Assembly (NCBI GenBank): GCA_032718565.1
Contig: JAVGVS010000024.1
Coordinates: forward strand, 1-64,000
Direction of reading: 5' to 3'
From: Distichodus sexfasciatus
Taxonomy: Eukaryota > Chordata > Actinopteri > Characiformes > Distichodontidae
Length of the DNA stretch: 64,000 bases
The position numbers and the translations under genes are program-made. This document shows, in pieces, positions 10,664 to 21,380 of the stretch; the first letter of the stretch is position 1; every line of letters begins with the position of its first letter. The notes below the pieces were generated by a model, which was not told where the DNA came from, ran no database searches, and saw nothing but the letters and a program-made list of their open reading frames with translations.

Positions 10664-11640
10664 TTTGAACGCGAATTTGAAAATCTGAAAACTCGCTATT
10701 TAATTTTTTCACTTTGATGTTCTAAACAAATATTGAAAAAGATTTGGGTTTTGGTTTAAATGTGAAAAACAAATGAACGGATGATACACAGATTTTCAAA
10801 GCTACCCCTCTTCCACCGAGAACAAATTGGAACTTAGCAGCCTTACCTGCGCGATCAAAGAATACGGTCATTACCTCCAATAAAAATTAATCGGGGCAGG
10901 ATGAGAAAAGCCAACGCGGTTTGGAGTGCCAAGGAGATCAGAGCAAAATCTACGTGGTCCAGGCAATTACGCCTTAAGTGGAAGAGTTGTCCAAGACGGG
11001 CAGGTCGGCCGGCTCTGTCTGGAAGGGCTTTATGGTAGCTTGAAGATATCCCCCCATCTATAAAGTCGGCTGACATTTAAGGAAGCCGGGACTCTAATCT
11101 AAAGCATTAAGCCCCCTTTAGCCCTTTACTGCAGGGTGTGAAGGGTGCTGCCTCTTCATCATAGCCGGCTAATTAAAACATGATTTAAGACTGGCTGTTC
11201 CTTTTGAAGAGAGATTGCAGTGGTAGGAGCGAGGTTACATGAAAAAGTTTTTAGAAAGGCAAAAAAGTTTTGGCGTCCAACGTGTTCATTTTATGCTAGA
11301 GAGGCGAGGCGAAAAAGGAGAGAGAGGGCGGCTGTGGATGAGGACCTGTTGGTAGATTGATTTTTATTACCATGCTCAAATACTTTCCCTGCCAGACAAA
11401 TAATGCATCACGTAGACCTTCACACAGTCTCCTGTTATGCTCGAATTTTTCACCAATGCCGCAAAAAAGCTTTTACCTCACACTTCACCCATTTAAAATT
11501 AATTACTGAAAAGAATGCGGGACAGTGTAAATCATAATTACTTCATTTGGTTTGGAAGTACGTGTTCAGGATACTAATGGGGCTGAGGCAGAGCTTAACC
11601 GCCAGCTTATACTATATTGATTTGCAGGAAGAAAAGAAGG
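10664..11640. other. CNE-like unique block
   Basis: Two sub-blocks stand out, 10830-11170 (CATTACCTCCAATAAAAATT, GGGCTTTATGG, CTATAAA) and 11390-11640 (TTTAAAATTAATTACTGA, AATCATAATTACTTCATTTG). They are non-repetitive and rich in TAAT/ATTA homeodomain cores. Open frames here have no domain. I infer enhancer-type conserved non-coding DNA. Confidence 0.35.
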
Positions 11641-12262
11641 AAGAAGAAAACTGTAGCAGTGTAAAAATCTGCTGAAACCCAGCGGCAAATATAAAACTCC
11701 CTTTCGTATTATGCATTCACACTTCTATATTTCCATATTGAATCTTTCTAACAAACGTGTCTGCATTCTTGTGCATGTCTTACTTCACAAGCAAGAGGGA
11801 AATCTGGCTCTGATTCTGCTGATCTCACCTACTGCACGATTTAACTTAAAGTCTAATATAGCCCACTAAGCCAGACAGGATTGGTTCTGTTCCATTTCTA
11901 GTACAGTGAAAATGTGAGCCTCTTTACCAAAGTCAAAAGTTGCGTCAAGAAGAATGACTTACTTGGCCAAACTGCAAGACTGCAATTCTCATTACACTTA
12001 CAGCAACTTCCTTCAAAACGTACAAAAGTATTTGGAGATGTTTCAGTGGCCTTGAGCAATCTCAGCGGCTCAGTATTCACACTACTCATAGTATTTGTAA
12101 AGGAATGTGTATTTGTAAAGCATACTATTTAGTAAAATTCTTCCCCTGAAGTACAGCCCCAAGTTTACAGCTGAGATTAAAACAATGCTATAGTCAAGCA
12201 ACATTTGTGGCTCAGCTTAGACTGACTAACCATGCTATCCTTGCTAAAGGCTAGCAAAGGGA
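11641..12262. other. Unique DNA, no gene seen
   Basis: Mixed sequence that becomes GCTAA/TAGC-rich towards 12200, grading into the degenerate minisatellite that follows. Confidence 0.4.
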
Positions 12263-12294
12263 ACGTGGGTCGAACAAAACGTGGGTCGAACAAA
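12263..12294. repeat. 16-bp perfect tandem duplication
   Basis: ACGTGGGTCGAACAAA occurs twice head to tail without a mismatch. Confidence 0.9.
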
Positions 12295-12599
12295 GTTGAG
12301 GCTTATGATATTATTGTCACCACTAAGTCCTTACTGTTAGTTACGGCACACGGGAACTAGCATGACTGCAAGAAGAGGAATCTTAAATAGGTCATAGCTA
12401 AGAGCTAACATGTTACAGCATTCTTCTGCAAGATGTGTATTATCCATGTTCTAGTAAGAAGACATAAAGAGCTGGGTCAACTCTTATGTTTGTGAGAACG
12501 GGAATTCAGATAATGAAGCTAAGAAACTTTTAGTAAGAGTTGTCATGTTCCAACTTAAATGAACATGGTTTAGGCTCTGAATCTGGGAGCTGGCCAACT

Positions 12600-13165
12600 A
12601 CCTAGTTAGTTGTTAGCCTAACTAAATGGCATGCTAGCGATGCTGGCCGGGCAGCTTTGATGGTTCAGAAAGATAGCCAAAGTCAATCAGATAGCCATTT
12701 AGTAGATAGCATGCTAGGCAGTTTTGACAGTTCCAGAAACCAGAATGAAAGCCAGTGTCATCTAGGTAGCAATTAGCTGTTTTTTTTTGTAGCTAGCATC
12801 CTAGCAATATTGGCTGGGCAGCTTTTATAGTTCCATTTAAAATAATGATAACCAGTATCAACTAACTAGCAACATGATTTCAGGAGATAGTATGCTAACA
12901 ATGCTGGCTGGGTGGCTTTGATAGTTTCATTTAGCAGAATTATCACCAGTGTCAACTAGCTAACAAAAGTGATTCAGTGGCTAGCATGCTAGCAATGTTA
13001 GAGGCCTTCATAGTTCACTTAGAAGCTAATTTCACTAGCTTGCCAGTGATGTTGGCTGGACAGCTTTAGTAGTTCTATTAGATGAATGAGAGCTAATATC
13101 AACTATCTAGCAAAAATATTGCAGGAGCTAACGTGCTGCTACTTGTTAGCTACTGATAGAGCTAG
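12600..13165 (+). repeat. Decayed GCTAGC-rich minisatellite
   Basis: A motif of the form GCATGCTAGCAATGTTGGCT, then GGGCAGCTTTGATAGTT, recurs near 12630, 12708, 12796, 12891, 12984 and 13040 with varying spacing (roughly 55-95 bp). Intervening CCAGTRTCAACTARCTAGC words also recur. The units are highly diverged, so the array is old. Similar GCTAAC-rich sequence begins as early as 12230. Confidence 0.75.
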
Positions 13166-13316
13166 CTGCTAGTTAATGAAAACAGACATTATGCCTTTGA
13201 TTTTGGCTAACATTCTGGTTTATGTCACTATTAAGTTTGTAGTGACTGACTCTAGTACTATAACAGTGCTGGTTCTTTTGAATTTTATTTAGGCAGATCA
13301 TTAATGCAAACATTAA

Positions 13317-13820
13317 GGGCCAAGATACACTTAACACTCAGAACACTTACGCGGTCTCTGCGTTCTTTTGACGCATTCTCTGTGTTCTTTTGACGCGTTC
13401 TCTGAGCACATCGTCAAAAATTAACGCTATGCCTGCGCGAGTTGCAGTACCAGCAAACATCGGGGTGGCGGTGTGTTCAAGTTTTGATACGTGACGTCAG
13501 CATCGTTGTTTACTATGAATGTGGCTGAACAGTTTCGCTGTCTTTTTTGCACCTTTGTAACAGAATGCGAATAATTTTTATCTTCAGCGTCTTTCTTCCC
13601 TCGTTTCACAGCAAAACCAGACAATATTTTGTCGCACTGCTGCTTTCTACTTGTTCCTCTTCTTCTGTCACTTAACGGCAGACTGGGCACTTTTATAGCG
13701 TACACTGCCACCTGCTGGAATCCTAAAGATTAACAAAAAGTATGCGCGCAAGTATAGTCAGTACTATAGCAAGCACAAGCGTACGCGTCACGTAGCGTTA
13801 AGTACTGTCTATTTTGGACC
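13317..13820 (+). mobile_element. Inverted-terminal-repeat element, possible PIF/Harbinger MITE
   Basis: The left end GGGCCAAGATACACTTAACA mirrors the right end, whose complement begins GGTCCAAAATAGACAGTACT and continues TTAACGCTACGTGACGC. The 3-bp flanks are TAA and TTA, both fitting the TWA target of PIF/Harbinger elements but not identical. The left arm carries two copies of GTTCTTTTGACGC. No transposase is visible. Confidence 0.55.
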
Positions 13821-15140
13821 TTACACAACACATTCCCAACTTCCATTATATAGTAGAGTTGTATGTTTCGGGACACAGCTTCTCATCTTGTAAATGTCAC
13901 AATTTTGTAAATCCGGCAGTCCTAGTTATGGATTGTCCAGAGCACAGAGCCTGTAGGATGAAGGTAAACATGGGCCGCAGGTGCTACCTGCCAACTGTAA
14001 GATGTCAGTGTGGGGTTGAGGGGGTCCTGCTCCTCGCCTGCAGGCATGACATACCCATTCCCCAACTTCTGCAAGCGGTCGGTTCCGTCTCGTGTAGATC
14101 CTGTTGTCAGCAGCCCTTCGAACAAACCTTATTGGACAGTTGAGGCATACAGTTGCGTCAAGATATTCCACAATCAGCATTTTGGAAAAGAAGACAGACA
14201 CACCTGAGTGAAATGCAGCAGCTTTCAGGTTCGTGCACTTCGCAGGATCTGTGATGACATCTCTGTGTAGGAGGCTAGAATGTTCTGGGCGACCTGCCAT
14301 CCTTGTGGATGGTGCTCACAAAGCAAGCCTTTCTCATATGTACTGCCTGTCTCTTTCTTGGTCTTTATGGAGCAACAGCTCTGTAAAAAACTTTCCCTCT
14401 ACTCCTATTCCACAACGGCACTTTCTGTGAACCCCACACTTTCCGTTAAACCCCGATATGAGTCTCCTTTTAGGTTAATTATTCCAAGCGAGCAGGTTAA
14501 GAGATGAGACAGGAAGAAAAAGACCGACGCATGGCACATCTCATTACTCGAGATGATTTTTTTGGTGGGTGGGGGATTACGAAATTTCACCGTCTGTCGA
14601 CGTGCTTCGTTAACTTAAATAATAGCGTTGTCCTACATTTACAAAATCCACACTTCCACACCGGCTGAGCAAATACTTGGAAATTCGTAGTTTAATACGT
14701 TTCTGCTGACGCAAACTGTCTACTCTGTGTAAGATGGTGGGGGAAAAAGGGAGGAAAGAAAAAAATAGTGGGGCCAGTGCAGGTGACAGACCTAATTAGG
14801 ATTTGCAGAACAAATGCTGTTCTGTAAGCACAAAAAAACCCAAAGACGGTGCGGCCCAGAAGATATTCCAGGAGGCAATCGCTTCCACCTTGCCATTAGC
14901 ATAAAGCGTTTTGAATTATGCAGGGAAAGTAACGTAATTAGTTCCTCTGGTGCGAAAGCGCCAGGAAGCGGTGGATGTAGTGTCCCACATCTTTGCAAAA
15001 ACAGGGGAAAAAGAAAGGAATAAACTACATGCAAAAATAGGACGCTTTTGTGTGGGGCATGCAACTTAGTAACGCCGCTGCCGTCGTGCAGTCCACAGCA
15101 AAAAAATAAGCTCAGATCTAGCATTAAAACTTCGATTTTC
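13821..15140. other. CNE-like unique block
   Basis: The most CNE-like part is 14750-15060 (CAGACCTAATTAGGATTTGC, CCATTAGCATAAAGCG, GTAACGTAATTAGTTCC). Frames of 109-124 codons at 13814-14300 run on both strands without a recognisable domain. A polypurine stretch lies at 14732-14766. No gene is supported. Confidence 0.3.
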
Positions 15141-15182
15141 CCTTATGTGCTCTTATCGGTAGGTTAGTGCTTACAGAATACG

Positions 15183-15770
15183 CAATGTTGAGAAAGCTAC
15201 TTTTAAACGGTTACCTTTTCAAGCTACATGCTACTTGTCATTAGTCAAGTTTTATTAAACGTACACCACACCACAGCACACATTGTCCCATCCGTGAAGG
15301 AGCAGTGGGCAGCTCTTTCAGCACTCTGAAAAAGCAGTGCTTGGGGACGGTACCTTGCTCATGAGTACCTCTGTTGCACCTTTACCAGTCCGTGACTTTT
15401 GCCAAACCGGCAACCACTCCTAACCGTTACGCTACCCACTGCCCATAGTGTGTGGTAGTTGATTACACTACAAACTACAGCAAAAAATAGCTAACTACAT
15501 CCAAGCTGTTTCACTGGTTTCTTGCTTCCATCTTATTCAAGGTGGACTCTTTGCTCTGACTCCATCTCACAGCTGCCAAAATTGAGCCATGACGCAATGT
15601 GCGTGCTCCACACAGACTTGGTAGTTTATCAGATTCCACTTCTACCAAATTCAGTGACTACCAGAAACTCTTAGTACTTGAAAACAAAGTAATAATTGAA
15701 AGTAGTTACTCTGATACTGATTGGCTACTAAAAAAAAGGAGTTAAGTTAGCTAGCTACTCCCCAACACTG
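15183..15770 (+). mobile_element. hAT-like element with nested SINE
   Basis: The left end CAATGTTGAGAAAGCTAC is the near-complement of the right end, whose reverse reads CAGTGTTGGGGAGTAGCTAG. CAGTGTTGGG-type ends are typical of fish hAT elements. Candidate 8-bp flanks match at only 4 of 8 positions, so the target duplication is not supported. An S1 SINE is inserted at 15261-15446. No transposase frame remains. Confidence 0.5.
15261..15446 (-). mobile_element. SINE family S1 copy
   Basis: A minus-strand copy: ACCACACCACAGCACACATT, CCATCCGTGAAGGAGCAGTG, GGTACCTTGCTCATGAGTAC and a tRNA-like head ending CGCTACCCACTGCCC. It interrupts the hAT-like element around it, so it is the younger insertion. 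Confidence 0.85.
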
Positions 15771-16470
15771 AGTGCACCAAAAAGCCCCATCATTTATCCC
15801 CTCATTACAATGGAGATAAACAGTGAAAGGCGACTACGGCTTTCAGAAAGAAAATGACAAGTGGAACTCCCTGAGCTGGCCTTGTTGGGGACAGGGAAGG
15901 AAAGGCTGTTTTGTTCTCTGTTTGCAGAAAGACTTTGTTTGTCAGACTTGCAGCAGATTGCATCAAGTTGTGTTATGTCACGCAGCCACTCGCCCTGCGA
16001 AGGCCGCAGGGACGAGCACTTGCGAAGTACACTTTCCGTTTCGCACAACTCCCTCTGAACCCACCAACCACCCACCCCCACCCCACTTCGCGCCACCTGC
16101 CGTTTCAAAGCAGCCGCGGTTTCCCCCGTTCGCTGCCTAGCTGCGATTCTTTTATTTTGACAATCGTGCAATCAGGCAAAACGGCAGAATTACCTTAGTT
16201 GACGCTGACGGCTGGCACAATTTAACATAATTTGTCAGGATTCATCGCCACATGAAGGCGACTGCGAAATCAAACGCTTTCAAATCCACCGGCGGTTTCC
16301 CTCTCGCTTTAAACCGCGCTGGCAGGCTGGGGACGAAAACCTCAATGATGAGTTTACTTTGAGTCTTGTGACGTTTCAGGACTGGGCTCTCTACTGGGTT
16401 CTTCAGCTGATTTAAGTGAGATTTAGTGGGTTCATATAAGGCCAGCTGGTTACACTGCAATAATAAATAT
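15771..16470. other. CNE-like unique block
   Basis: GC-balanced, non-repetitive, with overlapping frames on both strands (15794-16198), typical of low-stop DNA. None shows a domain. A C-rich run (CCACCCACCCCCACCCC) lies at 16066-16083. Confidence 0.3.
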
Positions 16471-16800
16471 TATAATATGTTTATGTAACAGCATAGGAAG
16501 AGGCAAAAAAGGGCAATGAATTGTGATGTGCTTGCAGGATCTTAGTTTAAGTGATTAAAAAGCAAATCAAGCAATAAAGTCAAAGCTCCAGTATGTAAAT
16601 GTTTGATCCTCTGAAAATAAAAACATTAATCTTATGTTTAAAATTAAATGTTTGAGGTAAACCAGGTAGATAGAGAGTAGTAATAGAAGGTAAAACAAGC
16701 AGTAAGTGTGGACGTGTGTCAGAAATTTGAAAATAGAAAAAATAAGTATTGAAAATTGTTAAAAACTTGAACAATGAAGTTGAAGATGAACTTTAAGAAC
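16471..16800. other. AT-rich DNA, nothing recognised
   Basis: No gene, repeat family or notable motif was found. Confidence 0.5.
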
Positions 16801-16801
16801 T

Positions 16802-17046
16802 GGTTTCTTGAACATGGATTAAACCTAGTCTTGGACTAAGTTGTAGTACCAGTGGAGATTTACCATTCAAACTCAAAGCTAATCTAGGACTAGGCTTAAT
16901 CCTCACTGGGAAACTGACCCGAGGGGCTGTTTTTTTGTTCATGGATTAAGCCTAGTCTTGGACTAAGTTGTGGTACCATTGGAGATTTACCATTCAAACT
17001 CAAAACAAATCTAGGACTAGGCTTAATCCTGACTGGACAATTAACC
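16802..17046. repeat. Two tandem fold-back MITE units (family C)
   Basis: Two units of about 120 bp (16802-16919, 16924-17046) share nearly the same order of words. Each contains GGATTAARCCTAGTCTTGGA and the inverted partner CTAGGACTAGGCTTAATCC, so each can fold into a long hairpin. Between them lies GGTACCA.TGGAGATTTACC. A single diverged copy occurs at 60001-60150. This type is widespread in fish. Confidence 0.8.
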
Positions 17047-17500
17047 CTAAGAGTATATAAATTTGTATTCAAATGAACATATTTATTTTTTCACTATAAA
17101 ATATTATTTTATGATTTAAGTTCAGTTATGACTGGCTGTACAGTCTGAATGTAAAATCTTACTTCTAAAGAAATTCAAACCCGAAGTGGGGTCCAAATAA
17201 CCAATTTAAAACACAACGATTTTCATTAAAATCAACATTTTTCTACATGATCTAAGGCTGAGGGAAACCCAAGACTCTTTTGGAATATACCTGGATCTCA
17301 TTTCACACATTTAATAGGCATAAAAGTGACAAATGTTACTACTCTCCAATTTTAACTATCCCTCAATGTACTATTTTTTAAATAAATGAAAATCCTACAC
17401 CTACAGAGCAGGGCTATTGCGTGATTTAATTCTTCTTTTGGGTTGTATTACATTTCAGTTTCACCATATAAGCTTTTGTAATTAGAAATGGTTGATATTG
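17047..17500. other. AT-rich DNA, nothing recognised
   Basis: No supported gene, repeat or structured motif. Confidence 0.5.
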
Positions 17501-18010
17501 CATTTAGAGACATGGTGTCCCCATTGTGATGAGGAGAATCGTAGAATCTTTTGTTTCACTGCGCAAACCCATGAAGATAAACAAATTAAAGGCGGAATTG
17601 CTCGCACTGAGACCTCATTTAACAGCTAGTCGACACACGACATGTCCCACCTGGGACGCGAAATGTCACACCGCTCTCTCCCGCTCCTGCTTTAAAGGAG
17701 ATGAGATAATTTCATACAGAACCGTGCAGCATCAAAGGTGCGAATTGGCGACAATCACATTCATTATTAACATTCATTAGGTCTGGGGTATGCATGAAAT
17801 ACGGATTTTATTTTCTACCTATTTGTAATTTCCTACTGGCCTTTCTTTTCTCAGGTGGGCAGTTAATTGCACCGCAGAGGGTCTTTACTCGGGGTAATGA
17901 CCGGCGCTGAAGGTCTTTCTTGGTGTGTGTTAGCAGCCTGGGCCAGGCCAAGTCTAGATCGAGTTTAATGTGTTTAATTGCATCTCAATTTGCATACAAA
18001 CTTGGTTGGT
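17501..18010. other. CNE-like unique block with POU octamer
   Basis: Contains GGGCAGTTAATTGCACCG, TTTAATTGCATCTCAATTTG and an inverted octamer ATTTGCAT at 17988-17995. It is non-repetitive, with many homeodomain cores. I infer a developmental enhancer-like element; no alignment was available. Confidence 0.35.
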
Positions 18011-18134
18011 TTAAAACTTTAGACTATTTTATCTTGTGGTTTTGTGTGTAGAGAAGTCTGGACTGAGGTAATTATGGTTTATGAACCCAAAGTCTTCATC
18101 AACGAATAAAGGCCAGCGTGCCAGTTTCTACATA

Positions 18135-18751
18135 TGTGACCCTCCACGGCACAACCAGTTGCTTGTCGCAACGGAGGTTTCCAAGAAAAACGAGTGTTTA
18201 TGTTGCGTGGCGTAAAATTTTGGATTCTTTGTTTTTAGTGTTTTGAAACAGTGGAAGGTCTATACTGTACTGTTGTGAATAAATTTGGCTGAAAAACTTA
18301 CCCTTTCCATCCTAAAAACGTGACTTTCTTGAGGTGAGGAATTCAATTCCAGCAGAATGTTAAAAGTTTCTGTTTTCTGCTCTACTTCAATGCTTACAGT
18401 AAATCCACTCGTTGACTAGTGAAGTCTCCGGAATCCATCTTCGTCTCCCGAGTTCAGTTAACCTAACGAAGGTAGCCTATCCCTGTGGCTGTGAATGCAG
18501 CGTAGGCTACCGTAAATACAAACGTAGCCGCGACCGCACCAAGCGTCTGTGAGTGCTACGGCGAAAGTCAACTTCAAAGGCAGATTTCTCCGTTTCTCAC
18601 TTGGCGTGACAGGAGAAACCCGACTCCTTTGAATGTTGATATCTCGATATAGGTATCATTTTGAAGGTTGATTTATGCCCTTTCATGAAAACATAATAAC
18701 TCAATTTTGAAATTTTGCGACAAGCGACTGGTTTTGCCGTGGAGGGTCACA
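18135..18751 (+). mobile_element. MITE family A, copy 3 (617 bp, TA-flanked)
   Basis: The terminal repeats and length match copy 1 within one base (618 versus 617 bp), and TA flanks both ends (18133-18134, 18752-18753). It contains the CTCCTTTGAATGTTGATATC stretch missing from copy 2. A SINE lies 12 bp beyond the right end. Confidence 0.87.
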
Positions 18752-18763
18752 TATATGGCATTT

Positions 18764-18932
18764 ATGGCATTTTAGCAGATGCTGTTGACTGGAGTGGCTT
18801 CCACTTTCCCTAATTTCACGGCCAGTTTTCCTGGAGCAACTTTGAGGATCTTGCTCAGGGACCCAATAGTATTTGTGGTATAAGTAGGATTCGAACTCAC
18901 AACAACCTGATCCGGAGACGAACCTGGTCCTC
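18764..18932 (-). mobile_element. V-SINE-like SINE (family S3)
   Basis: Plus-strand order is tail (GGCATTTTAGCAGATGCTGT), body (TTTTCCTGGAGCAACTT, TTGCTCAGGGACCCAATAG) and tRNA-like head (TAGGATTCGAACTCAC), so the element reads on the minus strand. The AGCAGATGCT tail is the diverged form of the AGCGTCTGCTAAATG-type tail seen at 38.3 kb. Confidence 0.75.
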
Positions 18933-18977
18933 ATCTGGAAAATTTTGTTTCATCTGCTGCAGCTTTTGCACTCAAAT

Positions 18978-19146
18978 AATTTGTTTCATTTATTAAAGTA
19001 TATTAACTACAGTTGACATAAGTAATATGACAGAATAAATAAATAAAACAATACCTAAATATAAAATATATATTCTATCAGCCATCATTTATTTATTGTT
19101 TCATTTATTCAACTACATTAACTCCAGTTGACATAAGTAATACGAC
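18978..19146 (+). repeat. Imperfect ~50-bp direct duplication
   Basis: 18978-19031 and 19096-19146 share TTTCATTTATT, TACATTAACT/TATATTAACT and CAGTTGACATAAGTAATA in order, separated by AT-rich spacer. Confidence 0.7.
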
Positions 19147-20060
19147 CTTATTAAAAAACAATCATTCACGGCTGCTGGAGTGGCGTCCCACCGGCACTGG
19201 CTTAACAGCACAAGCCAAAACTTGCAAATGGATTTCGCTCGTCGGCAACGAGAACGTGCCGAGCTTTCGCCCGTGTGCCGCGAAAAGCGCTGGTCGAGGC
19301 TAAAAGCTAAGCTCTCCCTTTGGGTGTCGGCTACCGCATGCACTCAAGCTGCCATGTCATCCCCCCCCCCCTTCACTGTCCTCCAAAGCCGTGAGCGAAA
19401 AGAAACTTCTGATTCGGGGTCAGGAGTTTGAGGAGCACTGATTAAAAGTGCATCGGCGTCGCAGCAATAATTGATGCGATAACACGTGTTTAATCATTTT
19501 TGGATGAGCAGGCGTGCGGCGCACAAATATGCTGGAGGCTGGCGCCGGCTGGGTGGCACCGGAGAGTGGCACTGCTGAGATTCGTTTCTAATGGCTCTTA
19601 TTTTAAATGCCAGTCAGATGCAGGCGAGAGAGGCAGAGGAAAGCAGGGAGGAGGAGGAGGAGGACTTCCCGCTCCAGACAAACAGAGCTGCTGTTTGTTT
19701 CCTCGCTTTCCAGCGCGACCTTCGGCGAGAAAAAAAACTGCATTTCCGAGAGCTAATTGAATCGGGCCCAGATGCTTTGCATTGCTGAGCTCTGCGCTCC
19801 CCACTGACACGCTACAGCCTTTGGCGGGGGAAAAGGCCTCCTTAATTGAATTTCGGCAGCAGCTGTACTGTGCCTCCGAGAGCCTTTGCTGGGAGATGCT
19901 CTGCTCCCCGTCAGAAGCATATAACTTTTGTAAGCGTTGAGGCCTTCACAAACGGGGTTATAGCTCTACCTGACCCATCCCTGCCTCTATAAACAGGGTA
20001 TTTACAGAGAGGAGAGAGAGGTGCTTACACCAGTCAAAATAGTACACTTTTACATCAAAA
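19147..20060. other. CNE-like unique block
   Basis: Contains CAGCAATAATTGATGCGATA, TTTAATCATTTTTGG, GAGCTAATTGAATCGG and GGCCTCCTTAATTGAATTTC. It is GC-balanced, non-repetitive and rich in TAATTG/AATTGA cores. A (GGA)n-like purine run lies at 19643-19665. Open frames on both strands (19180-19810) have no domain. It is among the most CNE-like segments of the window. Confidence 0.38.
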
Positions 20061-20136
20061 CATTTTATCAGTGCATCATATTTTTAAAAAAATGAACAAT
20101 ACACCTCATGGTAAAACGTGACACCCTTCAGCATTC

Positions 20137-20557
20137 CAATCCCTCCTTTTATGGCCTAAAAATGTCTGATTTTGTTGCAACTTTTCTAAAAAAAAAATGT
20201 GAAAAGTTTAGATGTTTTTAGCTGTTTTGTTGCAATAAAGTTGCAGAAAATTTTGTGATTTTGTCCCCCTTTATAATGATTCTTTAACAATGAATTAAAA
20301 TGTAGGGAACGAAACAACTATTATTTTTATTAACCAATAATCATTGTTATTTTTGAAGGTAAACGTGAGGCGTTTTTATCAAGTCTTCTAAACGTAACAA
20401 GGAAGTGAGTTCGCTGACGTATAGCTCAACATTTTGCGGGAAACGACAATGATTGGTCAAAAAAACTTGCTGTATTTGATCAAAATTGCACAGTATTAAT
20501 GAGTTCGTGGGGATTGGCTGAATTTGTGTTAAAAATCACCAAATCCTAGAGGGTCTG
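20137..20557 (+). mobile_element. Short non-autonomous DNA element, family B copy 1 (421 bp)
   Basis: It is collinear with 28701-29149 over its whole length (CTTTTCTAAAAAAA, TTTTTATTAACCA, TCTTCTAAA.GTAACAA, ATTGGTCAAAAA, AAATTGCACAGTA.TAATGA) and shares the ends CAATCCCTCC...AGAGGGTCTG. No target duplication is recoverable here. Confidence 0.7.
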
Positions 20558-21380
20558 ACTCACCGCTTTCGAAAGGCATCAAAATCTCGGGGAAACCTGA
20601 AGAAGTAGCAACAGGTACGGTGTGGCAGCTTGACAGCTTGGCCCCATTTCTTTGGTTTTTTTTTGCTTGAGAAGTGAATTCTCCCAAATCGCTCCTCACA
20701 GGTGCTGGCGGGAAGCAGTTAAGGGGTTTGGTAGTAATTGGGCGTGTGCTTGAGGGAGCTTTACGACTCATATGGTCATATGCACCTTGTTGAATTTCAT
20801 CTATGTGGAGCCATTATGTAAATGGTGCAGTCCAAAATTTGGTAGGCATGCTCTCAGCCATTGCATTTAATACATAATTTTTCTTTTTAAAAGTACTTTA
20901 ATTAAGATCATGGGAATTCTCTGCAAAGTCTGAAAACTTTTTTGAAAGACACCAGCATCTACATATTAACACAGAGCTTCAGCTTCGATGACTAATTCTA
21001 CTTTTACCATCTTATACTTTGAAGTGATCGTGTCAAAATGATATTTACATTACATTAGCTTGTTAGTTTAGGTAGTTAATTTCCACACAAATAACAACAT
21101 AGTTATTTACACTCTCCTCCTCTACCGCACGGTTGCCAAATTTAGCCAATCATTCTTTCAACAACCGTCTGATCCTCACTGTCACGTCGTGCGGCTAGAC
21201 TGGAATGGACCCCGTCTAGTGACCGCCATCGCGGTGCCCTTTAACAAGAGCTTCTAACCCCAATTTGTTCCACGGGACCTGCAGGAGAGCACCCTGCTCA
21301 CCCCATCAGCCTTTACCTTAGCAGCTCAGCTTGGGAAAGGAACCAGCTGGACTACCTTGATTAAAGTTTGTAAAAAAGCG
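20558..21380. other. Unique DNA, nothing recognised
   Basis: Mixed to AT-rich. The 80-codon minus-strand frame at 20529-20771 starts inside the adjacent repeat and has no domain. Confidence 0.4.

Noticed and set aside
13814..14300. Frames of 109 and 124 codons on opposite strands
   Set aside because: No recognisable domain, cysteine pattern not matching any known knuckle or finger, no splice signals.
15794..16198. Overlapping frames up to 125 codons on both strands
   Set aside because: Several frames open on both strands at once, with no domain or splice signals; expected in GC-balanced DNA.
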